This document shows positions 28,552 to 38,227 of a stretch of DNA of 64,000 bases, piece by piece. The stretch comes from Stutzerimonas stutzeri TS44 (GTDB lineage: Bacteria; Pseudomonadota; Gammaproteobacteria; Pseudomonadales; Pseudomonadaceae): NCBI GenBank assembly GCA_000263395.1, contig AJXE01000004.1, forward strand, positions 62,001 to 126,000, read 5' to 3'. Position 1 is the first letter of the stretch. Each line of letters begins with the position of its first letter. The notes below the pieces were generated by a model, which saw only the letters and a list, made by a program, of their open reading frames with translations, did no database searches and was not told where the DNA came from. The position numbers and the translations under genes are program-made.

Positions 28552-29567
28552 ACCTGCGGGTCGACGAGTGGCGCTCGCTCAAGCCGTTCAACACCTTTGC
28601 CGTCGAGCAGCGCGCGCGCTTGTTCGCCGAGGCGCATGACGATGCCGAGGTGCGTCAGGCGCTGGCGCTCTCGAAGCGACACGACGTGCCCCTGCTGGTG
28701 CTCGGTGGTGGCAGCAACCTGTTGCTGACCCGCGACGTCGAGGCGCTGGTGCTGCGCATGGCCAGTCGAGGCAAGCGCATCGTTGCGGAGCAGGACGGCA
28801 GCGTACTGGTCGAGGCCGAAGCGGGCGAGCCGTGGCATCCCTTCGTGCTCTGGACGCTGCAGCAGGGCCTGGCCGGGCTGGAAAATCTCAGCCTGATCCC
28901 CGGCACCGTGGGGGCGGCACCGATCCAGAACATCGGCGCCTATGGCGTGGAGATCGGCGACGTGCTGGCGGGCATCACCGCGCTGGATTGCGCGACGGGC
29001 GCGCTGCGCGACTTTAGCCCGGCCGAATGTGCCTTCGGCTACCGCGACAGCCTGTTCAAGCAGCAGCCGGGTCGCTACCTGATTCTGCGGGTACGCGTGC
29101 GGCTGCAGCGGCAGGCGTCCCTGCATCTGGAATACGGGCCGATCCGCCAGCGGCTGGCAGAGCAGGGCATCATCGCGCCGACGGCGCTGGATGTCAGCCA
29201 TGCGGTCTGTGCGATTCGCCGCGAAAAGCTGCCGGACCCGAGCGAACTGGGCAATGCCGGCAGTTTCTTCAAGAATCCGCTGGTTTGCGCGGAGCTGGCC
29301 GAACGGCTGCGCGCCGCCCATCCGGGGCTGGTTGCCTATCCGCAGCCGGATGGTCAGGTCAAACTCGCCGCCGGTTGGCTGATCGAGCAGGCCGGCTGGA
29401 AGGGCTACCGCGAAGGCGACGCCGGGGTGCACAGCTTGCAGGCACTGGTGCTGGTCAACTATGGCCAGGCCACCGGTGCGCAGCTGCTGCAACTGGCGCA
29501 GCGCATCCAGCGCGATATCGCCAGCCGCTTCGGGGTGACGCTGGAAATCGAGCCGAACGTCATCTGA
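28548..29567 (+). CDS. murB: UDP-N-acetylenolpyruvoylglucosamine reductase
   Basis: A 339-residue FAD enzyme that reduces the enolpyruvyl group with NADPH to give UDP-MurNAc, the second committed step of peptidoglycan synthesis. Motifs: FAD-binding LGGGSNLLL, NIGAYGVEIGD, and the catalytic Ser in GNAGSFFKNP. Length fits type I MurB. The GTG start overlaps the phosphatase stop. It is convergent with the glutamate-synthase-like gene, with ten bases between the stops. Confidence 0.97.
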   Translation: MNLRVDEWRSLKPFNTFAVEQRARLFAEAHDDAEVRQALALSKRHDVPLLVLGGGSNLLLTRDVEALVLRMASRGKRIVAEQDGSVLVEAEAGEPWHPFVLWTLQQGLAGLENLSLIPGTVGAAPIQNIGAYGVEIGDVLAGITALDCATGALRDFSPAECAFGYRDSLFKQQPGRYLILRVRVRLQRQASLHLEYGPIRQRLAEQGIIAPTALDVSHAVCAIRREKLPDPSELGNAGSFFKNPLVCAELAERLRAAHPGLVAYPQPDGQVKLAAGWLIEQAGWKGYREGDAGVHSLQALVLVNYGQATGAQLLQLAQRIQRDIASRFGVTLEIEPNVI

Positions 29568-29577
29568 GCCACTCGTA

Positions 29578-31182
29578 TCACGCGAGTTTCGGCTCGAAGC
29601 TTTCCGCCTGCGCCATGCGCCACATCCGCGGATAGAAGTCGCCCTGCAGGTTCTCGGCCAGCAGTTCCCCGGGGGCGAGGAAGGTGTGCAGCTGCGAGAA
29701 GAGCTTGATCTCGGTGGCTGACATCCGGCGCACCAGATGCTTGGCCTCCAGTTCGCTCGGATGCGACAGCCCGGCCGCGGCGAGCATCTCGGCCAGCGCC
29801 TTGAGCGTATTGCGATGGAAATTGTGCACTCGCTCCGCCTTGTCCGGCACCACCAGCGCGCGCTGGCGCAGCGGGTCCTGGGTGGCCACGCCGGTGGGGC
29901 ACTTGTTGGTGTGGCACGACTGCGACTGGATGCAGCCGATGGCGAACATGAAGCCGCGCGCCGAGTTGGCCCAGTCGGCACCGATCGCCAGCACGCTGGC
30001 GATATCGAAGGCGCTGACGATCTTGCCACTGGCGCCCAGCTTGATGTGTTCGCGCAGGTTCAGGCCGACCAGGGTGTTGTGCACGAACAGCAGGCCTTCG
30101 CGCAGCGGTACGCCGATGTGGTTGGTGAACTCCAGCGGCGCCGCGCCAGTGCCGCCTTCCTTGCCGTCGATGACGATGAAGTCCGGCAGGATGCCGCTCT
30201 TGAGCATGGCCTTGGCAATTGCCATGAACTCCCACGGGTGGCCGAGGCACAGCTTGAAGCCCACCGGCTTGCCGCCGCTCAGCTCACGCAACTGGGCGAT
30301 GAAGGCCAGCAGCTCCAGCGGAGTGGAGAAACTGCTGTGGCTGGCCGGCGATACGCAGTCCTGATCCATCGGCACGCCGCGTGTCGCGGCGATCTCGGCG
30401 GTGATCTTGTGCCGCGGCAGAATACCGCCGTGGCCCGGTTTGGCGCCCTGGCTTAGTTTCACCTCGATCATCTTCACCTGCGAATTCTGCGCCTGCTGGG
30501 TGAAGCGTTGCGGATCGAAGCGCCCCTGTTCGTCGCGACAGCCGAAATAACCGCTGCCCAGCTCCCAGATCAGGTCGCCGCCGTACTCGCGATGATAACG
30601 GCTGATGCTGCCTTCGCCGGTATCGTGGGCGAAGCCGCCGAGCTTGGCGCCACGATTCAGCGCACGGATCGCGTTGGCGCTGAGCGAGCCGAAACTCATC
30701 GCGGAGATGTTGAAGATCGACGCGCTATAAGGCTGGCGGCATTGCGGACCACCGATGTTGACGCGAAAGCTCAGTGGATCGCTGTGCGGCGCTGTGCGGA
30801 TCGAATGACCGATGAACTCGAAGCCGGTGCCATAGACGTCCGAAAGGGTGCCGAAGGGCTTGTCGGCGACCTCGTTCTTCGCCCGGGCATACACCAGCGA
30901 GCGCTGCGCCCGAGAGAAGGGCAGCGGATCGTTGTCGTTTTCCAGCAGGTACTGGCGGATCTCCGGACGGATGGTTTCGATCAGGTAGCGCAAGTTGCCG
31001 AGAATCGGGTAGTTGCGGCGCACGGCCTGCCTGGGTTGCAACAGGTCCAGCGTGCCGATGACGCTCAGCAGCGCGGTGATCAGCGTCAGCCCCCAGACGT
31101 GTTCGAGCCAGGGCAAGCTGAGCAGGGTGAACAGCAGGCAGAAGGCATAGAAGGCGTAACGGTTCATCAGCGACAGATTCAT
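29578..31182 (-). CDS. Membrane-anchored FMN-binding glutamate synthase-like protein
   Basis: The product is 534 residues. It has an N-terminal pair of hydrophobic helices (residues 8-45), then the GltS synthase barrel, with SAMSFGSLSANAI, the FMN/substrate segment VIDGKEGGTGAAP and the 3Fe-4S Cys cluster GCIQSQSCHTNKCPTG. The glutaminase domain of true GltB is absent, so ammonia-dependent or unrelated chemistry is possible. The family is annotated as 'FMN-binding glutamate synthase family'; the physiological reaction is unknown. The ATG at 31182 (MNLSLMNRYAF) follows GAGGG. It lies between murB and rne with no visible operon partner. Confidence 0.88.
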   Translation of the reverse strand: MNLSLMNRYAFYAFCLLFTLLSLPWLEHVWGLTLITALLSVIGTLDLLQPRQAVRRNYPILGNLRYLIETIRPEIRQYLLENDNDPLPFSRAQRSLVYARAKNEVADKPFGTLSDVYGTGFEFIGHSIRTAPHSDPLSFRVNIGGPQCRQPYSASIFNISAMSFGSLSANAIRALNRGAKLGGFAHDTGEGSISRYHREYGGDLIWELGSGYFGCRDEQGRFDPQRFTQQAQNSQVKMIEVKLSQGAKPGHGGILPRHKITAEIAATRGVPMDQDCVSPASHSSFSTPLELLAFIAQLRELSGGKPVGFKLCLGHPWEFMAIAKAMLKSGILPDFIVIDGKEGGTGAAPLEFTNHIGVPLREGLLFVHNTLVGLNLREHIKLGASGKIVSAFDIASVLAIGADWANSARGFMFAIGCIQSQSCHTNKCPTGVATQDPLRQRALVVPDKAERVHNFHRNTLKALAEMLAAAGLSHPSELEAKHLVRRMSATEIKLFSQLHTFLAPGELLAENLQGDFYPRMWRMAQAESFEPKLA

Positions 31183-31296
31183 CGGTACCCTCGAGTTTGC
31201 TGGGATCGCACGGCGCACGGATGGTGCGCTGCCGGTGGCGCGCCGGCAATTGCGCTTTGGTCGGCTGGATCCTCCGTGATCGTGCCGCCTGAATAA

Positions 31297-31324
31297 AAAA
31301 AGGGATGCCGAAGCATCCCTTTTT
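31297..31324 (-). terminator. Rho-independent terminator of rne
   Basis: A perfect 12-base stem (AAAAAGGGATGC and its complement) with a four-base loop lies 15 bases after the rne stop. T-runs flank both sides, so it could work on either strand; on the minus strand it ends rne. Confidence 0.9.
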
Positions 31325-31338
31325 CGTCGTGGCGCGGA

Positions 31339-34300
31339 TCAGGCCTGGTGCTTGTCCTTGTCGCCCTGCTCGCCCTGTTCAGGCGTCGGCTCCTGCTCGA
31401 CAGTTTCTGCAGTGGGCTCGGCTTCAGCGACTGGCTCGTCCGCCTGCAGGGTCTGCTCCGGTTCGCTTGGGGTCGCTAGCGGTTCAGGCTGCTCCGGCTG
31501 TTGCGCTTCTGCCTGGGCTTCTGCTTGCGGTGCGGCAACCTCGGGCTCGCTGACGATGATTTCCGCAGCGGCCAGCGGTTGCTGCGCGATGGCCGGAGCT
31601 TCGTGCTCGGTTTCCTGCGCTAGGGCGGCCTGTGCTACGGCAGCCTGTGCTGCAAGGCGCTCGGCTTCGCGCTGGCGACGGCGCACCTCACGCGGATCGT
31701 TGGGCGCACGGCCGCTGCTTGCAACTGCCGGCGCAGGCTGCTCGACGATCGGCTCGACCGCCGCCGGTACTTCTGCTACCGGCTCGACGACCGCAGTTTC
31801 CGGCGTTTGCGCAATGGTTTCAGTTGCGTCGACCGGCTGCTCTTCAACAGTTACCGTCGGGGGCTCGATCGCTGCTGGCGGCAGCGTTTCCTCGGCAACC
31901 GGTGCGCTCTCGACGACCGCCGCGGGCTCTGCCGTGGTGGCGGCTTCCGCTGTCGGCGCGGTTTCGGTCTGCGGCTCTGCTTCGGCGCTGGCGACGATGG
32001 CAGCCGCGGTGGCGGCGATGGCGATGTCCTCGCTCTTCACCGGCGCATTGTCCTCGCCGGTTTCGGCGATTTCGTTGCCTTCGGCATCACGCTGGCGCTC
32101 GCGGCGATTGCTGCGGCGGCGCTGGCCGCGGGAGCGACGACGGGGACGCTCGCCGTCGGCGGTTTCCTGGTCCTCTTCGGCGGTTTCCTCATTTTGCTGC
32201 AGTTCTTCCTCGTTCGCTACCTGCTCGGCACGCGGCTTGCGCTCCTCGCGTGGCGGCCGAGGCTTGCGTTCGTTCAGCTCTTCGCTCGGCGTCTCCAGTG
32301 CGCTGGCCTCGTCGAGCGGCGCACGCAGTTCGCGCTTGCGCTCCTCACGCGGTTGGCGCTCTTCACGCGGCCCGCGTTCGCGGCGCGGCTGGGCTTCAGC
32401 GGCTTCGACCTGCTCGCGCGGCTTGCGCTCTTCGCGTGGCGGTCGCGGCTGGCGTTCTTCGCGCGGTTGACGCTCCTCACGGGACTGGCGCTCTTCGCGA
32501 GGCTTGCGCTCCTCGCGCGGCGCGCGTTCCTCGTCGCGACCACGGCCGTCACGGCGGCGGTTCTGCTGACGCCCGCTGCGACGCTCTTCATTGCGCGGTG
32601 TGCGGTTGCCAGACGGCTTGGCCTCGGTGGTGACGGCAGCCTTCGGTTCTTCCGGTTTGCCGGCGAACAAGCCGACCAGCGACTTGATCAGGCCCTTGAA
32701 CAGGCTCGGTTCGGGAGTGGCGACAGGGGCTGGCGTCTCGACGGGCGTTGCGGCAGTGGCGACCGGAGCGGGGGCGCTGCGCTGCGGTGCGGTCTTGACC
32801 GCGGCCTCCTGGCGCACCAGCGTGCGGGTCGAACTGACCGGCTGGACTTCCTCGGCTTCGCTGTGGCTCATCTCGTAGCTGGCGTGGCCGGCGGCGATTT
32901 CCGGGCTGTCGTCACGCAGGCGCTGGACCTCGAAGTGCGGCGTTTCCAGGTGGTCGTCCGGCAGGATGAAGATGCGCGCGCGGGTACGCAGTTCGATCTT
33001 GGTGATGGCGTTGCGCTTTTCATTGAGCAGGAAGGCGGCGACCTGGAACGGCACGCGGGCGCGAACCTCGGCGGTGCGGTCCTTCAGCGCTTCTTCCTCG
33101 ATCAGACGCAGGATCGCCAGCGACAGCGACTCGACGTCGCGGATGATGCCCTGGCCGTTACAACGCGGGCAGACAATGCCGCTGGTCTCGCCGAGCGACG
33201 GACGCAGGCGCTGACGGGACATTTCCAGCAGGCCGAAGCGCGAGATGCGTCCGACCTGGATGCGTGCACGGTCGGCTTCCAGTGCTTCGCGCACCTTCTC
33301 CTCGACGGCGCGCTGGTTTTTCGCCGGGGTCATGTCGATGAAGTCGATGACGATCAGGCCGCCGATGTCGCGCAGGCGCAGCTGGCGGGCGATTTCCTCA
33401 GCCGCTTCCAGGTTGGTCTGCAGCGCGGTTTCCTCGATGTCGCCGCCCTTGGTGGCGCGCGCCGAGTTGATGTCGATGGACACCAGGGCCTCGGTCGGGT
33501 CGATGACGATGGAGCCGCCGGACGGCAGTTTGACTTCGCGCTGGAAGGCGGTCTCGATCTGGCTTTCGATCTGGAAGCGGTTGAACAGCGGCACGGAGTC
33601 TTCGTACAGCTTGATCTTGCTGGCGTACTGCGGCATGACCTGCTGGATGAAGGAAAGCGCTTCGTCCTGGGCTTCGACGCTGTCGATCAGCACTTCGCCG
33701 ATGTCCTGGCGCAGATAATCGCGGATGGCGCGGATGATGACGTTGGATTCCTGGTAGATCAGGAACGGCGCGGCACGGCCCTGCGAGGCGTCCTTGACGG
33801 CGGTCCACAGTTGCAGCAGGTAGTCCAGGTCCCACTGCAGCTCTTCGCTGGAGCGACCCAGGCCGGCGGTACGCACGATCAGACCCATGTCGGCCGGCAC
33901 GTTGATGCCGTTGAGCGCTTCACGCAGTTCGTTGCGCTCTTCGCCTTCGATACGACGGGAGATGCCGCCGGCGCGCGGGTTGTTGGGCATCAGCACCAGA
34001 TAACGGCCGGCGAGGCTGATGAAGGTGGTCAGGGCGGCGCCCTTGTTGCCGCGCTCTTCCTTCTCGACCTGGACGATGACTTCCTGGCCTTCCTTCAGCA
34101 CTTCCTTGATGTTGACGCGGCCTTCGGGGGCCTTGGAGAAGTACTCGCGGGAGATTTCCTTGAGTGGGAGGAAGCCGTGGCGCTCGGCGCCGAAATCGAC
34201 GAAGGCAGCTTCCAGGCTGGGTTCTACGCGGGTGATCTTGCCCTTGTAGATGTTGGCCTTCTTCTGTTCGCGTGCACCGGACTCGATGTCCAGGTCGAAC

Positions 34301-34371
34301 AGGCGCTGGCCATCGACCAGTGCGACACGCAACTCTTCGGGCTGAGTTGCGTTAATTAGCATTCTTTTCAT
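31339..34371 (-). CDS. rne: Ribonuclease E
   Basis: A 1010-residue essential endonuclease, scaffold of the degradosome. The start [21 protein letters not shown] at 34371 is the standard RNase E N-terminus. An S1 domain (residues about 35-120) is followed by the catalytic core, with metal-binding Asp in [15 protein letters not shown] and [11 protein letters not shown], then the zinc-link CPRCNGQG. After the core, [16 protein letters not shown] fits an amphipathic membrane-targeting helix. Then comes a strongly Arg/Glu-rich region with repeated R-E-E-R-x-P units and an Ala/Glu/Pro-rich tail. The tail is the low-conservation scaffold. Transcription runs from a promoter near 34880 through a leader of about 500 bases. 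Confidence 0.97.
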   Translation of the reverse strand: MKRMLINATQPEELRVALVDGQRLFDLDIESGAREQKKANIYKGKITRVEPSLEAAFVDFGAERHGFLPLKEISREYFSKAPEGRVNIKEVLKEGQEVIVQVEKEERGNKGAALTTFISLAGRYLVLMPNNPRAGGISRRIEGEERNELREALNGINVPADMGLIVRTAGLGRSSEELQWDLDYLLQLWTAVKDASQGRAAPFLIYQESNVIIRAIRDYLRQDIGEVLIDSVEAQDEALSFIQQVMPQYASKIKLYEDSVPLFNRFQIESQIETAFQREVKLPSGGSIVIDPTEALVSIDINSARATKGGDIEETALQTNLEAAEEIARQLRLRDIGGLIVIDFIDMTPAKNQRAVEEKVREALEADRARIQVGRISRFGLLEMSRQRLRPSLGETSGIVCPRCNGQGIIRDVESLSLAILRLIEEEALKDRTAEVRARVPFQVAAFLLNEKRNAITKIELRTRARIFILPDDHLETPHFEVQRLRDDSPEIAAGHASYEMSHSEAEEVQPVSSTRTLVRQEAAVKTAPQRSAPAPVATAATPVETPAPVATPEPSLFKGLIKSLVGLFAGKPEEPKAAVTTEAKPSGNRTPRNEERRSGRQQNRRRDGRGRDEERAPREERKPREERQSREERQPREERQPRPPREERKPREQVEAAEAQPRRERGPREERQPREERKRELRAPLDEASALETPSEELNERKPRPPREERKPRAEQVANEEELQQNEETAEEDQETADGERPRRRSRGQRRRSNRRERQRDAEGNEIAETGEDNAPVKSEDIAIAATAAAIVASAEAEPQTETAPTAEAATTAEPAAVVESAPVAEETLPPAAIEPPTVTVEEQPVDATETIAQTPETAVVEPVAEVPAAVEPIVEQPAPAVASSGRAPNDPREVRRRQREAERLAAQAAVAQAALAQETEHEAPAIAQQPLAAAEIIVSEPEVAAPQAEAQAEAQQPEQPEPLATPSEPEQTLQADEPVAEAEPTAETVEQEPTPEQGEQGDKDKHQA
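32240..32570 (-). repeat. In-gene imperfect tandem repeats coding R-E-E-R-(K/Q)-P
   Basis: Within rne, a unit of about 18-24 bases coding R-E-E-R-(K/Q)-P-R repeats more than ten times, imperfectly. This is the Arg-rich RNA-binding part of the scaffold region and is a likely site of length variation between strains. Confidence 0.7.
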
Positions 34372-34866
34372 GTAGTACCGTCGGTTTCCGTAGCGTCCGG
34401 AAACGGCGTTCGGCACACACGACTCTCGCGGTCGGTGTCAGGTGAGTCAGGAATGGTTGTAAGGCACTCCAGTGTCCAGCGATGTGCGGCCAAATGGGCC
34501 GGCGTCGCGACGACGTCTCCTGCTGTGCTGTCGGAACAGCAGCAAATGCTTGGGGAGGAGGAATCAGACATCGGTAGCGGACGATTGATGAAGCGTCTGT
34601 GAAAGCCCTTGCTACGCAAATCCGATGCTGTGCATCTCCACCCAACACGCATACTTCGAAAATCGGGTGCCGCTCGCAGAATCCGGGGAGCGGGTTGTCG
34701 ATTGTCGCGATTCCCCAACCTGGGGGCACGCATCATGTCTTCAAGGCTTGTTTCGTATCCTCACCACATTGGGAAGATGCGCCGGACAGCCTCACGTCCT
34801 CGAACATTTTTCCGGTCAAGGTTGGCGATATCGCTGCATCCCTTGATCTGGCCGCTTTTGGCGGCG
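34372..34866 (-). promoter_or_regulatory. Long structured 5' leader of rne (rne-II type expected)
   Basis: The 557-base rne-rluC spacer (34372-34928) has no supported gene. Promoter placement gives rne a leader of about 495 bases. Hairpins include a 7-base stem at 34520-34526/34536-34542 (CTGCTGT/ACAGCAG). RNase E autoregulates through its leader in enterobacteria, and a distinct conserved leader motif (rne-II) is described for Pseudomonadaceae at this place. I infer the motif from position; its consensus was not matched base by base. Confidence 0.5.
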
Positions 34867-34872
34867 TTCGCG

Positions 34873-34901
34873 ACTATAGCAGCAATGTTTAAGTGCTTCA
34901 A
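34873..34901 (-). promoter_or_regulatory. Predicted sigma70 promoter of rne
   Basis: On the minus strand TTGAAG (34896-34901), 17 bases, then TATAGT (34873-34878). This is the best promoter match in the spacer and puts the transcription start near 34866. Confidence 0.7.
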
Positions 34902-34913
34902 TTCCATGAAAAT

Positions 34914-34922
34914 TGATATGAT
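34914..34922 (+). promoter_or_regulatory. Extended -10 promoter abutting rluC
   Basis: TGATATGAT is an extended -10 (TG-n-TATGAT, 34917-34922) with no good -35. Transcription would start at about 34928-34930, i.e. at the rluC ATG itself. No Shine-Dalgarno precedes that ATG. Confidence 0.45.
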
Positions 34923-34928
34923 CTGGCG

Positions 34929-35882
34929 ATGACCAATACCCCCTCCCAGACCTCCGGCGTGCAAATGCTCGAGGTCGCGCCGGAACTTGCCGGCCAGCGC
35001 ATCGACAACTTTCTCCGCACCCAGCTCAGAGGCGTTCCCAAGACGCTGATCTACCGCATCCTGCGCAAAGGCGAGGTGCGGGTGAACAAGGGGCGGGTCA
35101 AACCCGAATACAAGCTGCAGGCGGGCGACCTGGTGCGCGTTCCGCCGCTGCGCCTGGCTGAGCGCGACGAGCCCGAGCCGCTGGCGCAGGGCCTGCTCGA
35201 GCGGCTCGAGGCGGCGATCGTCTACGAGGACAAGGCGCTCATCGTGCTGAACAAGCCGGCCGGCATCGCGGTGCATGGCGGCAGCGGGCTCAGTTATGGC
35301 GTGATCGAGGCGCTGCGCCAGTTGCGCCCGGATGCCAAGGAGCTCGAGCTGGTGCACCGTCTGGATCGTGATACCTCCGGGCTGCTGATGATCGCGAAGA
35401 AGCGCAGCATGCTGCGTCATCTGCATCAGGCGCTGCGCGGCGATGGTGTGGACAAACGCTACATGGCACTGGTGCGTGGTCGCTGGGAAACTTCGAAGAA
35501 GCAGGTGAACGCGCCGCTGCTGAAGAATACGCTGCGTTCCGGCGAGCGCATGGTCGAGGTGACCGAGGACGGCAAGGAGGCGCTGACGCTGTTTCGCGTG
35601 CTGCGGCGTTTCGGCGACTTCGCCACGCTCGTCGAGGCTCGGCCGGTGACCGGGCGTACCCACCAGATCCGCGTGCATGCCCGGCATGCCGGGCATAGCA
35701 TCGCCGGTGACAGCAAGTACGGCGACGAGGAGTTCACTCGCGAGATTCGTGAGCTGGGCGGCAAGCGGCTGTTCCTGCACGCCTATGCATTGAAGGTGCC
35801 GCTGCCGGATGGCGGCGAGCTGGCGCTGGAGGCGCCCGTGGACGAAGTCTGGGCGCGGACGCTGGAGAAGCTGGGTGAATAG
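34929..35882 (+). CDS. rluC: 23S rRNA pseudouridine synthase RluC
   Basis: A 317-residue enzyme that makes pseudouridine at 955, 2504 and 2580 of 23S rRNA (E. coli numbering). It has an N-terminal S4 RNA-binding domain (residues 18-80, [11 protein letters not shown]...[15 protein letters not shown]) and the RluA-type catalytic motif [11 protein letters not shown] with its catalytic Asp. [10 protein letters not shown] is also present. It is divergent from rne, as in most gammaproteobacteria. No ribosome binding site is visible, and the promoter appears to leave almost no leader. It overlaps the next gene by eight bases. Confidence 0.96.
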   Translation: MTNTPSQTSGVQMLEVAPELAGQRIDNFLRTQLRGVPKTLIYRILRKGEVRVNKGRVKPEYKLQAGDLVRVPPLRLAERDEPEPLAQGLLERLEAAIVYEDKALIVLNKPAGIAVHGGSGLSYGVIEALRQLRPDAKELELVHRLDRDTSGLLMIAKKRSMLRHLHQALRGDGVDKRYMALVRGRWETSKKQVNAPLLKNTLRSGERMVEVTEDGKEALTLFRVLRRFGDFATLVEARPVTGRTHQIRVHARHAGHSIAGDSKYGDEEFTREIRELGGKRLFLHAYALKVPLPDGGELALEAPVDEVWARTLEKLGE

Positions 35883-36561
35883 GTACGAGCTGCTGATCTT
35901 CGATTGGGACGGCACGCTGGTCGACTCCATCGGGCGTATCGTCGAATCGGTGCGGGTGGCTGCGCATGCTTTCGATCTGCCGCCACGGGACGATGCTTCC
36001 ATTAAGGGCATCATCGGTCTTGCGCTGACGGATGCGATTTCCACGTTGTATCCGCAAGTCGACGATCCGGTTCTGGTCGAGGAATTTCGTCGGCGCTACA
36101 GCGAGCATTATCTGGCCCTGGAGGCGCAGCCCTCTGCTCTGTATCCGGGGGTTGCGCGTGGGCTGCAGGAGTTTCGTGAGCGCGGGCATCTGCTGGCTGT
36201 CGCTACCGGCAAGGGGCGTCAGGGGCTGGATCGCGTGTTGGCGGGACAGGGCTGGACGGGCTTCTTCGACGTCACGCGCTGCGCCGACGAGACGGCAGGC
36301 AAGCCCGATCCACTGATGCTCGAGGAGATTCTCGCGCATTGTGGCATGCGGCCGGAGCAGGCGCTGATGGTCGGTGATTCGGTATTCGATCTGCAGATGG
36401 CGCGGCGGGCGGGCGTCGATAGCGTCGCGGTCGCGTACGGCGCGCAGTCGGTCGAGAGTCTTCGGGTGCACGGTCCGCGGCTGGTGATCAATCGTTTTGC
36501 AGAACTGGCCGCCTGGCTGGGTGTCGCCGAAAGCACGGAGGTGAATGAGCATGTCGGATGA
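35875..36561 (+). CDS. HAD-superfamily hydrolase (phosphoglycolate phosphatase-like)
   Basis: A 228-residue phosphatase of the HAD subclass IA. Motif I is [10 protein letters not shown] (nucleophile Asp), motif II lies in [12 protein letters not shown] (Thr), and motif III/IV is GKPDPLM...[16 protein letters not shown] start at 35875 ([13 protein letters not shown]) is chosen because it reaches just into the rluC stop; longer frames upstream lie wholly inside rluC. The substrate is not known. Orthologs occupy the same place between rluC and sppA in pseudomonads. It overlaps sppA by 17 bases. Confidence 0.9.
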   Translation: MNRYELLIFDWDGTLVDSIGRIVESVRVAAHAFDLPPRDDASIKGIIGLALTDAISTLYPQVDDPVLVEEFRRRYSEHYLALEAQPSALYPGVARGLQEFRERGHLLAVATGKGRQGLDRVLAGQGWTGFFDVTRCADETAGKPDPLMLEEILAHCGMRPEQALMVGDSVFDLQMARRAGVDSVAVAYGAQSVESLRVHGPRLVINRFAELAAWLGVAESTEVNEHVG

Positions 36562-37534
36562 ATGGAAGGCGCCGATGGATGAGGGGCGTGACGAACGCAG
36601 CAGCTGGAAACTGCTGGAGAAAACCTTGCAGGTGAGTATCCAGGAGCAGCGTCGCGCCAGGCGCTGGGGCATCTTCTTCAAACTGCTGACCTTCATTTAT
36701 CTGTTCGGCGCGCTGATGGTGTTTTCGCCGGCGTGGCAGTTCGGCAAGGATAAGGCGGCGCGGGAAAGCCATACCGCCGTGATCAATGTGCGCGGCATGA
36801 TTGCCGACGAGGAGTCCGCTAGTGCTGACAATATCGTTGGTGCTTTGCGTGCTGCGTTCGAGGATGCCAATACCAAGGGCATCATTCTGCGTATCAATAG
36901 TCCAGGCGGCAGCCCGGTACAGTCGGGGTACGTTTACGACGAGATTCGCCGGTTGCGTGGCGAATACCCGGCCATCAAGGTTTATGCGGTGATTACCGAT
37001 CTGGGAGCGTCCGGCGCTTACTACATCGCCAGCGCAGCGGACGAGATCTATGCGGACAAGTCGAGCCTGGTTGGTTCTATTGGCGTGACGGCGGCGACTT
37101 TCGGATTCGTCGAGGTCATGCAGAAGCTGGGTGTGGAGCGGCGCGTCTATACCTCCGGCGAGCACAAGGCATTCCTCGATCCGTTCCAGCCGCAGAAGCC
37201 TGAGGAGACCGAGTTCTGGCGCGAAGTGCTGGCGACCACGCACCGGCAGTTCATCGACAGCGTCAAGCAGGGGCGCGGTGATCGTCTGCAGGTTGCCGGG
37301 CATCCCGAGCTGTTCTCGGGGCTGGTCTGGTCGGGCGAGCAGGCGCTGGAGCTTGGTCTGATCGATGGCCTAGGCAGTACGGCGCATGTCGCGCGCGAGG
37401 TGGTTGGCGAGCCGGAGCTGGTCGACTTCACCGTGAAGGAGTCCGCCATCGATCGCTTCACCAAGAAGCTCGGCGCGGGCGTCGCCGAGCGGCTTGCGCT
37501 GCTGGTCGGGTTGCAGGGGCCGGCGTTGCGCTAG
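36545..37534 (+). CDS. sppA: Signal peptide peptidase SppA
   Basis: A 329-residue, short-form (36K) SppA serine protease that cleaves leftover signal peptides in the inner membrane. One N-terminal helix (residues about 42-62, FFKLLTFIYLFGALMVF) is followed by the protease domain. The catalytic Ser is in TDLGASGAYYIA and the general-base Lys in ADKSSLVGSIGV. The ATG at 36545 is used; an ATG two codons later is an alternative. It overlaps the HAD gene and is convergent with maf. Confidence 0.95.
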   Translation: MSMSDEWKAPMDEGRDERSSWKLLEKTLQVSIQEQRRARRWGIFFKLLTFIYLFGALMVFSPAWQFGKDKAARESHTAVINVRGMIADEESASADNIVGALRAAFEDANTKGIILRINSPGGSPVQSGYVYDEIRRLRGEYPAIKVYAVITDLGASGAYYIASAADEIYADKSSLVGSIGVTAATFGFVEVMQKLGVERRVYTSGEHKAFLDPFQPQKPEETEFWREVLATTHRQFIDSVKQGRGDRLQVAGHPELFSGLVWSGEQALELGLIDGLGSTAHVAREVVGEPELVDFTVKESAIDRFTKKLGAGVAERLALLVGLQGPALR

Positions 37535-37545
37535 GTGATTGGCGG

Positions 37546-38124
37546 TCAGGGCACCTCCACGCCCTCGGCCAGTAGCATGTCCACCAGACGAATCAGTGGC
37601 AGGCCAACGAGGCTGGTGACGTCCTCGCCCTCGGTGGCGCGGAATAGGCTGATGCCAAGGCCTTCGGCCTTGAAGCTGCCGGCGCAGTCATAGGGCTGCT
37701 CGATATGCAGGTAGCGCTCGATGCGCGCATCGTCCAGTTCGCGGAAATGCACGGTGAACGCAACGCAGTCGACCTGGATGCGTCCGCTGCGGCTGTCGAG
37801 TAGCGCCAGGCCGGTAAGAAAGCGCACGGTGGCGCCGCTGGCGGCTTGCAGCTGACGTCTGGCTCGTTCGAATGTGTGGGGCTTGCCGAGGATGTTGTCG
37901 CCGAGCGTCGCGACCTGGTCGGAACCGATGATCAGGTGATCGGGATGGGTTTCGGCGAGCGCCTGTGCCTTTTGCGCGGCCAGGCGGCGCACCAGATGCT
38001 CGGCGGATTCACCCGGCAGCGGGGTCTCGTCGATGGCCGGGGTGCCGCTCGTGAAGGGCAGGTGCAGGCGTGCAAGCAGTTCCTGTCGGTATTTCGAGCT
38101 CGAAGCAAGCAGCAGCTGGCGCAT
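37546..38124 (-). CDS. Maf/YceF nucleotide pyrophosphatase
   Basis: A 192-residue Maf-family enzyme. N-terminal LLASSSKYRQELLARL is the substrate-binding motif, with SDQVA and the catalytic Asp in IIGSDQVA. Members of the YceF group hydrolyse modified nucleoside triphosphates such as m7GTP. YceF-type assignment comes from its position beside yceD-rpmF-plsX, as in E. coli; activity cannot be read directly. It is divergent from yceD, 103 bases away, and convergent with sppA. Confidence 0.93.
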   Translation of the reverse strand: MRQLLLASSSKYRQELLARLHLPFTSGTPAIDETPLPGESAEHLVRRLAAQKAQALAETHPDHLIIGSDQVATLGDNILGKPHTFERARRQLQAASGATVRFLTGLALLDSRSGRIQVDCVAFTVHFRELDDARIERYLHIEQPYDCAGSFKAEGLGISLFRATEGEDVTSLVGLPLIRLVDMLLAEGVEVP

Positions 38125-38189
38125 GAATCCCTCCTTTTATATGGGTGTGCAATTCTATGCGCCCGGCATGCTCGGCGGGCTGAATTCCT

Positions 38190-38218
38190 TTGACAGTCTC
38201 GGGGCGCATCCATAGAAT
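38190..38218 (+). promoter_or_regulatory. Strong sigma70 promoter of yceD-rpmF-plsX
   Basis: A perfect TTGACA (38190-38195), a 17-base spacer and TAGAAT (38213-38218). It is the closest match to consensus in the window. Transcription would begin near 38225, only about three bases before the yceD ATG. Confidence 0.8.
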
Positions 38219-38227
38219 GCCGCGCTT

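Noticed and set aside
31807-34359. An 850-codon plus-strand frame opposite rne
   Set aside because: It mirrors the rne codons, with a Leu/Ala/Arg-rich product; rne is conserved and complete.
34599-34932. Short open frames in the rne leader region
   Set aside because: Overlapping frames in three phases without start signals; the region is explained by the rne leader.
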